A stretch of 64,000 nucleotides of DNA from Hyphomicrobiales bacterium (GTDB taxonomy: Bacteria > Pseudomonadota > Alphaproteobacteria > Rhizobiales > Rhizobiaceae), in the NCBI GenBank assembly GCA_900473915.1, contig UCNG01000011.1, positions 296,976-360,975 on the forward strand, written 5' to 3'. Under the pieces are notes generated by a model. That model was not told the origin of the DNA. It did no database searches and saw nothing but the letters and a program-made list of their open reading frames with translations. Made by a program: the position numbers and the translations under genes. Of this stretch, positions 44,575-52,298 are shown piece by piece. How positions within the stretch are numbered: position 1 is the first letter of the stretch; each line of letters starts with the position of its first letter.

Positions 44575-47500
44575 ATGGCAAACCCAGATCTGGCGTCAGG
44601 TTCACGATCCATTATCGACGAATTGAACGCCCGCCGCGAGCGTCGCGCTCCCTCGCCTGCCATGGAAGAACTCAACCGCACGCTGGCGAGCCTTGAAAAG
44701 CGCCTGATGGATCTGGAACAGGATGACGCGCCGGACATGCGCAATATCTTGCGCTCGGAACGCCAGCCCGCGCGTCAAGCCGACGAGACGGTCACGGGTC
44801 TTGCGGAAATCGCCGAAAACCTGCGCCGCATGCGGGGAGGCCAGGACGAACACCAGCAGAATTATGCCTCCAGCGCTGAGGTCAGCCGGGCCAGCCGCGA
44901 AATGACCCGTCTCCAGCGCGCCGCAAGCGAAGAAGGTTTTTCACAGCGGGTCAGCGACGATTTCGAGCGCCTCAACGACAGTGTGCGCCTTCTCGCAGAG
45001 CGCAGCAGCGAAGCCAATGCGCAGGCGCTTCGCCGCCAGCTCGAAGAGCTGAACCGAACGGTCCAGAGCCTTGCCCGCGAGGAGACCTTGCACCGCCTCA
45101 ACAATCGCTGGGACCGCTTCGACGCCCGTTTCGAAGCCTTCGAGCAGCGTCATAATGCCGTCGATCCGGCGCTGGATGCCATAGGCTCGCGTCTTGAACA
45201 GGTGCGCGACGCTATCGGCACCCTGCCGCAGTCGAACCGCCTGAGCGCAATCGAAGACCGCATCGGCCAGCTGGCAAGCTCCATTGAGGAATCGCTCAAT
45301 CCGCAACATGCGTCGTCGCTCGAACAGGGCCGCCTGCAACAGATTGACGAGCGGCTGGATGAAATCAGCCGCGCCATCATTGCCACAGGCCGCGCCCAGC
45401 GCCCGGATCAGGACGGCGGACGCCGGCTGGAGCGCATCGAAAGCCGTCTGGCGGACCTTGCAGATCAGCTTGCCGCTTCCGCGACACAGCAGAACTCGGA
45501 TACACTTTATCGCAAGCTCGGCGAACTTTCCTCACGCATTGACGGCCTTGCCAGCGGCTCCGCGCTGCCGGATGGTGTCATCGACCAGCTTGCGCACCAG
45601 ATCAACCTGCTCGCCAGCCAGGTTGGCAAGGTTATGGAGAATCTCAGCCAGTCCGATTATCACGCCGTTGAAGCGCGCCTTGAAGCGATTGGCGAAAAGC
45701 TCGAAGCGGCTGAACGCCGGGCCGAAGAGCCGCATCCTTCCGTTCTGGAAAAGATCGACCGCCGCTTTGCGGAACTGACGGAACGTCTCGACACGCAATA
45801 TGCCACGCAGCATGTTGACACCAGCGCGCTCCATACGCTGGAAGGCCGTATCGACGATCTTTCGCAGCAGATTTCGCTGGGTCTCCTTCAGGCACCGTCC
45901 TATGACGGTCCCGGACTGGACATGAAGGCGATCCGCAGCCTTGAGGATCAGATTGCCAATATCGCCCATCATCTGGCGCAGCCCGTTGCCGAAATCGCGG
46001 AACTGAAGCCGCGTCTCGATTCCATCGAGCGCTCCATCGCCTCCAATCGTGAAACCGTCCTGGATGCTGCACGCGAAGCCGCCGAAAGCGCGGTTGCGCG
46101 CGTGCTGCAACACGGATCGCACAATGACGGCGCGATTGCCCGCCAACTGGCCGAAGACATGAAATCGCTGGAGGCCCTGGCGCGCAATTCCGACGAGCGC
46201 AACGGCAAGACTTTCGAGACCGTCCATGACACGCTGGTCAAGATTGTCGACCGCCTGGCCAAGCTTGAACAGGATGTAGCGGGCAGACCGGATGCGCCGG
46301 ATGCGGAAAAGCCGACCTTCAAGGGCCCGAACTCCGGCTCGCCGCGCCTGTCCACGCCGCGCTCACCGGCGGCGGCAGCGGCGGAGGCCGCTTTCGCAAC
46401 CGTTCAGGACGAAGCTGGCCCTGCCAACACGCGCGCCGATAATGTGAGCGCAAAATCATCGCTGTTCGGCGGCTTTGCCAAGGCCATACGTGGCCGTCGC
46501 GCCGAAAAATCCGCCGGAAAGGACGGCGAAACGCTCGAATCCATGGCGCTTGATGCGACGCTCGACGCGCCTGCCTTCGAAAGCGACCTTGCGGCAATCG
46601 AGCCGGTCACACGTGAAGAACCCGAATTGGAAAGGGCCTCCTCGCTTCGTCCCCGAGGCGAAGGAATGCCCGACCTCAATTCAATCATGAAGCGGGTGCG
46701 CGAAGAACGCCGCCAGCGCGAAGATGCTGCCGATGCAGCACTTGCTGCCAATGGTAAAGTGGACTTCATAACCGCAGCCCGGCGCGCCGCCCAGCTTGCC
46801 GCTGCCGAATCCGAACAGCTTCAAAAGGGCGCGGCCAAGCGCACGAACAACAAGAAATCGTCCGTCGGCGAGATGATCCAGCGCCAGCGCAAGCCTATCC
46901 TCATGGCTATCGGCGCGGTGATGATCGCGATGGCTGGCCTGCAAATCGGTTCCGCCTTCCTTAACCGCGACGAACCGATGGAAACGGCAATCGATACGGC
47001 TTCGCCGCAAATTGACACAAGTGCCGTCGATAAGACGCCCCCGCCAGCCGACGAAATCGCGACCAAGATTGCAACGGATGCAGCCACGGCGCCACAGCAA
47101 TCCGCTGAACCCGCCCCTACGGCAGTGGCCCCGGCACCAGTCGACGAACAGCAGGCGGCGGTGGAAATCCCCACGCGGATCGAACAGCCTGCCGCAGCAG
47201 CGGCCAATCCGGTGAAGCCTGTGGAAACGGCTACGGCCGAACCCGCTGCCCAATCCCAGCCCACGATCCCGCCCGTTCCAGAGGAAGCCGGTCCGGCAGC
47301 GCTTCGCGAAGCTGCGGCCAAGGGCGACGCCCGCGCCCTCTTTGAAATTGGCAATCGCTACATGGAAGGCCGCGGCGTTGCCGCCGACTTTGCCAAGGCT
47401 GCCAATTGGTATGAAATTTCCGCAGGCCAGGGCTTTGCTCCCGCACAATATCGTCTCGGCAATTTCAACGAGAAGGGCCTTGGCATGCCCCGCGATCTCG

Positions 47501-48126
47501 AAAAGGCCAAGACCTGGTATCAGCTCTCCGCCCAACAGGGTAATGCAAGCGCGATGCACAATCTCGCCGTCCTTTTCGCAACCGGCGCCAACGGCAATCC
47601 GGACAATGCTTCAGCCGTGCGTTGGTTCACCGATGCTGCTGAACTCGGCGTAAAGGATAGCCAGTTCAATCTCGGCATCCTCGCGGCCAAGGGGCTGGGC
47701 ATGCCGGTCAATCTGGAAGAAAGCTACAAGTGGTTCTCGCTTGCCGCCAATGCTGGCGACAAGGATGCAGCCGACAAGCGCGACCAGATTGCCAAGGCGT
47801 TGAAGCCGGAGCAGCTTGAACGCGCCAAGGATCTGGTGAAGCTCTGGAAGGCCAAGCCGCTCGATCAGGCGACCAATTCCATTGACGTGCCGGATGCATG
47901 GACCGAAACGAAGCCGGTCACCACAGGCTCGGTGGACATGAAAAAGGCCGTCCGCAACATCCAGCTCATTCTTCAGAAAAACGGCTACGACGTCGGCACA
48001 GCCGACGGCGTAATGGGGGGCAAGACCCGCACCGCGATTGCCGCGTTCCAGAAAGCGAACGGACAGGCGCCCACCGGAGACGTGGACCAGAAGCTGGTCC
48101 AGCTTCTGCTTGAAAAGAACAAGTAA
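44575..48126 (+). CDS. podJ: PodJ-like polar localisation protein
   Basis: The 1183-residue protein has a very long cytoplasmic coiled-coil region (about residues 15-620, rich in Glu, Arg, Gln and Leu) and one transmembrane helix (about 772-793). An Ala/Pro-rich periplasmic linker (about 795-905), four Sel1-like repeats (about 916-1060) and a C-terminal peptidoglycan-binding domain (about 1122-1183) follow. This order is that of Caulobacter and Agrobacterium PodJ, which marks a cell pole and recruits polarity factors. The longer frame from 44155 has no support; ATG 44575 is preceded by GGAAAAAG. A terminator follows. Confidence 0.85.
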   Translation: MANPDLASGSRSIIDELNARRERRAPSPAMEELNRTLASLEKRLMDLEQDDAPDMRNILRSERQPARQADETVTGLAEIAENLRRMRGGQDEHQQNYASSAEVSRASREMTRLQRAASEEGFSQRVSDDFERLNDSVRLLAERSSEANAQALRRQLEELNRTVQSLAREETLHRLNNRWDRFDARFEAFEQRHNAVDPALDAIGSRLEQVRDAIGTLPQSNRLSAIEDRIGQLASSIEESLNPQHASSLEQGRLQQIDERLDEISRAIIATGRAQRPDQDGGRRLERIESRLADLADQLAASATQQNSDTLYRKLGELSSRIDGLASGSALPDGVIDQLAHQINLLASQVGKVMENLSQSDYHAVEARLEAIGEKLEAAERRAEEPHPSVLEKIDRRFAELTERLDTQYATQHVDTSALHTLEGRIDDLSQQISLGLLQAPSYDGPGLDMKAIRSLEDQIANIAHHLAQPVAEIAELKPRLDSIERSIASNRETVLDAAREAAESAVARVLQHGSHNDGAIARQLAEDMKSLEALARNSDERNGKTFETVHDTLVKIVDRLAKLEQDVAGRPDAPDAEKPTFKGPNSGSPRLSTPRSPAAAAAEAAFATVQDEAGPANTRADNVSAKSSLFGGFAKAIRGRRAEKSAGKDGETLESMALDATLDAPAFESDLAAIEPVTREEPELERASSLRPRGEGMPDLNSIMKRVREERRQREDAADAALAANGKVDFITAARRAAQLAAAESEQLQKGAAKRTNNKKSSVGEMIQRQRKPILMAIGAVMIAMAGLQIGSAFLNRDEPMETAIDTASPQIDTSAVDKTPPPADEIATKIATDAATAPQQSAEPAPTAVAPAPVDEQQAAVEIPTRIEQPAAAAANPVKPVETATAEPAAQSQPTIPPVPEEAGPAALREAAAKGDARALFEIGNRYMEGRGVAADFAKAANWYEISAGQGFAPAQYRLGNFNEKGLGMPRDLEKAKTWYQLSAQQGNASAMHNLAVLFATGANGNPDNASAVRWFTDAAELGVKDSQFNLGILAAKGLGMPVNLEESYKWFSLAANAGDKDAADKRDQIAKALKPEQLERAKDLVKLWKAKPLDQATNSIDVPDAWTETKPVTTGSVDMKKAVRNIQLILQKNGYDVGTADGVMGGKTRTAIAAFQKANGQAPTGDVDQKLVQLLLEKNK

Positions 48127-48147
48127 CTCATTGAAATCATATGGATT

Positions 48148-48183
48148 AAACAAGGGCGGCATAAGCTGCCCTTGTTTCGTTTT
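48148..48183 (+). terminator. Terminator after podJ-like gene
   Basis: AAACAAGGGC (48148-48157) pairs with GCCCTTGTTT (48168-48177), followed by CGTTTTC. The stem is perfect and starts 22 bases after the stop. Confidence 0.8.
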
Positions 48184-48268
48184 CGGCTGCAATCGTCTGA
48201 GAGAAGTGACAGGTTGATCCGACTCGCCGAGGCTTATTATCTACACCCTATCAACGAGGGGATAGACT

Positions 48269-48823
48269 ATGCTCTTGCATGTAAACAACGACATGGAAAA
48301 CGGTATCATCGCGAAAATCCCTCTCGCGCTCGACAAGGATATCAAAAGTTTCCAGGGGGACGCGATCGACTTTGAAATTTCCTCTGGTGACAAGCAGCTT
48401 ATCCCCGCCGAGGACATCCATCCCTACAAATCCATTTTCAAGGTTCTTTCCGGCAGTTTCGAACTGAAGAATATCTTCATCGCCGTATCGTTCAATGCGA
48501 ATTTCACCACGCCAGACGGCAAGAAAACCTGTCTGACGCGCTCCAGCCCGATGGAAGACTGGAATGTGATGAATGGCAGCTATTATGCCGAAAGCATGAA
48601 CTGCTTCGGCTTCAAATCCAGCAGCCGCTTTGCCGGGAATTTCAGTGTCAACCTGACCAATCCCTATCTTTACATCATAAAGAACGGCAGCCTCACCGAT
48701 AGTAAAATGTCGGACAACATTTCAATCCGCGCCCAGTTTTATCCGTCGTCCGGCTATTCGGTCATCACGCCCAAAGAAGATATCAATATCGTCATCAGTA
48801 ATCGCCAGAACGCAGCCGACTGA
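48269..48823 (+). CDS. Orphan protein of unknown function
   Basis: The 184-residue protein has no signal peptide or membrane helix. It is predicted rich in beta strands (FELKNIFIAVSFNANFTTP, RFAGNFSVNLTNPYLYIIKNG, INIVISNR). GAGGGGATAG precedes the ATG at 48269. Base composition is less GC-rich than its neighbours. It lies alone between a terminator and a long gap. I recognise no family; it may be recently acquired. Confidence 0.6.
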   Translation: MLLHVNNDMENGIIAKIPLALDKDIKSFQGDAIDFEISSGDKQLIPAEDIHPYKSIFKVLSGSFELKNIFIAVSFNANFTTPDGKKTCLTRSSPMEDWNVMNGSYYAESMNCFGFKSSSRFAGNFSVNLTNPYLYIIKNGSLTDSKMSDNISIRAQFYPSSGYSVITPKEDINIVISNRQNAAD

Positions 48824-49213
48824 TTCAAAGCGCATCAGCACCGGAACCGCTGAAGTATATCCCATATAATCTGTAGGATTATATCGATGAAATCTGTTTT
48901 CTATGGTCATTGACGCTCTTTTTGTTGTTCCCAAACAACAGTTCGGATTTTTCCTTCAATATACTCCCGCAAGGTAACCTTATCGGCAATCGGCGTTTGA
49001 CTTCCCGGCGACGACAGCGCAAGACATTATCAGAGGTGGCCAAGGCTGGAACTCGCGAGCAGAATAAAGCCTAACTACTTGTTTTCATGCATTTCCGTGC
49101 GCAGAACAGTTTCATAATGTTGCCGGAGATGTTTTGGTAAGGTGAGATATCTTGCGGAGAAACGCGACCGCAAGCAGCTATATGTCATGCGTTCGTGAAA
49201 GCCGGGTTGGGAA
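48824..49213. other. Intergenic stretch before the TauE/SafE gene
   Basis: The 390-base gap has no supported gene. It holds a small inverted repeat TATAATC-TGTAG-GATTATA near 48868-48886 and a fragment ACCGGAACCGCTGAAG of the dispersed repeats near 48840. Confidence 0.45.
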
Positions 49214-50134
49214 TTGGGTATTTATCTTCCCATTGCGGAATTATCGGTCAACATGCTGGTTCTTCTCGGCATGGGCGCCGCCGTGGGTTTTCTATCCGGA
49301 TTGTTCGGCGTCGGCGGCGGGTTTCTCATCACGCCGCTTTTGATCTTTTATAACATTCCGCCTGCCATCGCGGTCGCCACAGGCGCCAATCAGGTGATCG
49401 CCTCGTCGGTTTCCGGCGCGCTGGCACATTTCAAACGTCGAACGCTCGATATCAAGCTTGGCCTGTTTCTTGTGGCGGGCGGCATATTGGGTTCCCTCGC
49501 CGGTATCTTCGTGTTCGCGTGGCTGCGCGATCTCGGCCAGTTGGACCTGATCGTGTCGATCCTCTATGTCTTCTTTCTCGGCACTGTCGGCGGGTTGATG
49601 CTGGTGGAAAGCGTGCGGGCGCTCCGCCGCGTGAAAAAGGGACAGGCTGGCGCTGTGCGGCGGTCCGGCCAGCACACGTGGATACATCGCCTGCCGTTCA
49701 AGATGCGGTTCCGCGCCTCCACCATCTATGTCAGCATCATTCCGGTGCTCGGCATCGGCTTTTTCATTGGCCTTCTGTCCTCGGTGATGGGTGTCGGCGG
49801 CGGCTTCATCATGGTGCCAGCCCTCATCTACCTGCTGCACGTTCCGACCAATGTGGTTGTCGGCACCTCTCTTTTTCAGATCACCTTCGTCACCGCAGTC
49901 ACGACGGTCCTGCAGGCGACGACCAACCAATCCATCGACATCGTGCTTGCCTTCCTGTTGATGGCTGGCGGCGTTATCGGTGCGCAATATGGCGCGCGCG
50001 CAGGACAAAAACTGCGCGGCGAACAGTTGCGCCTTCTGCTAGCACTTCTCGTGCTCGCCGTCGGCCTGCGCCTTGCCTTCGGCCTGTTCGTGCGGCCGGA
50101 CAATCTGTTCTCCATCTCGATTGCGGATATGTGA
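49214..50134 (+). CDS. TauE/SafE family membrane transporter
   Basis: The 306-residue membrane protein has about eight helices and the duplicated family motif, GLFGVGGGFLITPLLIF in the first half and SSVMGVGGGFIMVPALIYLL in the second. Such proteins export or take up sulfite, sulfoacetate or related anions. A TTG start at 49214 fits the family length and N-terminus (LPIAELSVNMLVLLGMGAAVGFLSG); the first ATG is 13 codons on. The next gene starts one base after the stop, and such pairs are common in alphaproteobacteria. Confidence 0.82.
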   Translation: MGIYLPIAELSVNMLVLLGMGAAVGFLSGLFGVGGGFLITPLLIFYNIPPAIAVATGANQVIASSVSGALAHFKRRTLDIKLGLFLVAGGILGSLAGIFVFAWLRDLGQLDLIVSILYVFFLGTVGGLMLVESVRALRRVKKGQAGAVRRSGQHTWIHRLPFKMRFRASTIYVSIIPVLGIGFFIGLLSSVMGVGGGFIMVPALIYLLHVPTNVVVGTSLFQITFVTAVTTVLQATTNQSIDIVLAFLLMAGGVIGAQYGARAGQKLRGEQLRLLLALLVLAVGLRLAFGLFVRPDNLFSISIADM

Positions 50135-50135
50135 G

Positions 50136-50954
50136 ATGGGTAGGATCTTCTGTGCTTTGTTCATGCTTCTGATGACAGGAAGCGCATTTGCGCAGGTCGA
50201 TTCCAGCGGCAATGGCAATCCCGTCCCGCAATTGCAGAACCCAGCCGATGAAAGCATCGAAATCGGGTTATCAACCGAAACCATCGCCATCACATCGAAT
50301 TTCGGCGGCACCGACCTCACCATATTCGGCGCGCTCGACAATGCTGATCCAACGATCCAGCGGCAGGGCCGCTATGATATCATTGTAGTGTTGCAAGGCC
50401 CCTCGCGCGACCTCGTCGTGCGCAAGAAGGATCGTTATCTCGGCGTGTGGCTGAATGCGGACTCGGAAACTTTCCTGGGGGTGCCGCTTTCCTATTCGCT
50501 GGCCTCCACCCGCAATCTTCAGGACATAACCGAAGAGAAAATCTACCGGCAACTTTCGGTTGGCGTGCGCAACTTCTATCTCGTTCCCGAAGACCCCGGC
50601 AGCCTGTCTGGCAATATTCCCCGATTTGGCAATGAACTGCGCGAGATGAAAATCCGGCAAGGTCTCTATACGCAGCGTATCGGAGGCGTGGAATTCATTT
50701 CGCGCACATTGTTTCGCGCTACGTTGAAACTGCCAGCCAACGTGCCTGTTGGCCGCCACAAGGCGCGCGCGCTTCTGTTTCGCAACGGCGTTTTCCTGCG
50801 GGAAGCTAATGCCAGCCTGGAAATCGTGAAGGCCGGTTTCGAACAGAGCATATATAACGCCGCCCATCAGAACAGTTTTCTCTACGGCCTGTTTGCGGTT
50901 TTCCTTGCCGTCTTCACCGGCTGGTTCGGGCGTATTCTGTTTAAAAAAGACTGA
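50136..50954 (+). CDS. TIGR02186-like exported, membrane-tethered protein
   Basis: The 272-residue protein has a signal peptide (residues 1-18, cut after AFA), a beta-rich periplasmic region (IEIGLSTETIAITSNFGGTDLTIFGAL, then VVLQGPSRDLVVRKKDRYLGVWLN) and a C-terminal transmembrane helix (about 246-268). The pattern matches the family TIGR02186 that adjoins TauE/SafE transporters in alphaproteobacteria. The start lies one base after the transporter's stop, so they are co-translated. It may be an accessory subunit; the role is unknown. Confidence 0.8.
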   Translation: MGRIFCALFMLLMTGSAFAQVDSSGNGNPVPQLQNPADESIEIGLSTETIAITSNFGGTDLTIFGALDNADPTIQRQGRYDIIVVLQGPSRDLVVRKKDRYLGVWLNADSETFLGVPLSYSLASTRNLQDITEEKIYRQLSVGVRNFYLVPEDPGSLSGNIPRFGNELREMKIRQGLYTQRIGGVEFISRTLFRATLKLPANVPVGRHKARALLFRNGVFLREANASLEIVKAGFEQSIYNAAHQNSFLYGLFAVFLAVFTGWFGRILFKKD

Positions 50955-51081
50955 TGCATGGCTCCCAAAAACGGGAACCGCTTTTGGTATGCCCTCCTAT
51001 AGAACTAGCAAATACTTGGAGTAGCGCCCACTGCCACAGTCGCTAAGCTCTAGCGTACTTATTGGAAAAGTGAGCCAGACA

Positions 51082-51525
51082 ATGTTCAGGAATACTTTGT
51101 TATTGGTGATGTTAATCGGTGCTGGCGGCATGAGCGCGGCCCAGGCGGAAGAGCCCGGCCAGTACGAGATACTCAAGCAACATTTGCTTGCCGGACAGCG
51201 AACGACCTCCATCCTGCAACTCGACAAGTGCGAGCAGACATCTGGTTCAAAAATCGGAATGAAAGGTCTGACAGGCGGGTTCGTCATTCCCAGCTTCATG
51301 AATGTGCAGGAACCCTCCGAAGCAATCCTCTATTCGGACGATCATTCGACAGTGCATGATGACCTGCCCGTACATGAATTCCTTCGCTATCGCGTCGCGT
51401 CGGATCAAACAGCGATAATCACGACCAAAGTCTTTTCATCAAAGACATTTGAAGCCATTGGCGAAACGAGAATCTTCAAATGCAAATTGGGTGAAGGACT
51501 TACTTTTTCCTATCAGCCCGATTAA
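51082..51525 (+). CDS. VirK-like exported protein
   Basis: The 147-residue protein has a signal peptide (residues 1-22, cut after AQA) and then LLAGQRTTSILQLDKCEQTSG, the pattern at the start of the VirK family (a Pfam family named for an Agrobacterium protein). A second Cys (KCKLG) near the C-terminus may pair with the first. An in-frame GTG at 51070 would add four residues. No virulence role is implied. GC content is lower than the surroundings. Confidence 0.7.
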   Translation: MFRNTLLLVMLIGAGGMSAAQAEEPGQYEILKQHLLAGQRTTSILQLDKCEQTSGSKIGMKGLTGGFVIPSFMNVQEPSEAILYSDDHSTVHDDLPVHEFLRYRVASDQTAIITTKVFSSKTFEAIGETRIFKCKLGEGLTFSYQPD

Positions 51526-51581
51526 AGCGTGTCGCCGGATCGTACGGAACCGTTCAGCTCATCGTGTTCTGGTATAACGGT

Positions 51582-52298
51582 CTACCCACCAAGCAGCACG
51601 TTGCGCGTCATCGGGTAAACCTTGCCCTGGCCAAGCATATAGGCGCGCAGGGTCTCATCAGCGAACAGTCCTCGAAAGGCGCGATCCAGAATGTTGAGCG
51701 CGCCCGTATAGGCTCCGAAAGCAGGCATGATGAGCCTTTCGCCGTCGCTCACAAAACAGGGGCGGCGCACTGACCGTCCGCGCCGCACGATGCGGGCGGC
51801 GGGGTGAAGGTGGCCTGCAATCTCGCCCTGCCCGGCCTTGCGCGACGGTTCGTGCCGGAAAGTCAGCGGCCCGACCGCGAGTTCCTCGACGCAATCGCCC
51901 GGCAGGTCGACGGGGCGATCCGGATCGTGATTGCCGGTGATCCAGAACCAGTCGCGATGTTCCATCAGCGATTTCAGCCGGATGGCATAGAGTGACGGCA
52001 GGCGCTCGCTGGCCGTCGCATCGTGAAAACTGTCACCAAGGCTGATGACGGTTCGCGGCTGGTAACGCGCGATTGCCAGCGCCAGCATGTCGAGCGTCGC
52101 CGCCGTGTCATAAGGCGGGATAAGCTGGCCGCGCCGGGCAAAGGATGAACCTTTTTCCAGATGCAGGTCGGAAACGACCAGCATATGCAGGTCGGGCAGG
52201 AACAGCGCGCCGGATGGGTCGCAAACAGCCGCAACGCCACGCACTTCGGCATGGGCCAGACTGTAGGCCTCTCCATTTCCCCACACTGCGGTTTTCAT
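51582..52298 (-). CDS. pdeM: Ligase-associated DNA damage response metallophosphoesterase
   Basis: The 238-residue enzyme has all the metallophosphoesterase motifs: VVSDLHLEKG, LGDSFHD, GNHDPD and GEIAGHLHP, which bind two metals. It belongs to the family found with LigC-type ligase, DEXH helicase and exonuclease genes (the PdeM/MPE family). It overlaps the helicase gene by four bases. The reaction is probably hydrolysis of a phosphodiester on a DNA end or nucleotide; the true substrate in the cell is not settled. Confidence 0.88.
   Translation of the reverse strand: MKTAVWGNGEAYSLAHAEVRGVAAVCDPSGALFLPDLHMLVVSDLHLEKGSSFARRGQLIPPYDTAATLDMLALAIARYQPRTVISLGDSFHDATASERLPSLYAIRLKSLMEHRDWFWITGNHDPDRPVDLPGDCVEELAVGPLTFRHEPSRKAGQGEIAGHLHPAARIVRRGRSVRRPCFVSDGERLIMPAFGAYTGALNILDRAFRGLFADETLRAYMLGQGKVYPMTRNVLLGG

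Noticed and set aside
45000-47000. SMC-like chromosome protein
   Set aside because: The long coiled coil suggests it at first, but there is no ATPase head and the C-terminus carries a TM helix, Sel1 repeats and a PG-binding domain, which fits PodJ.
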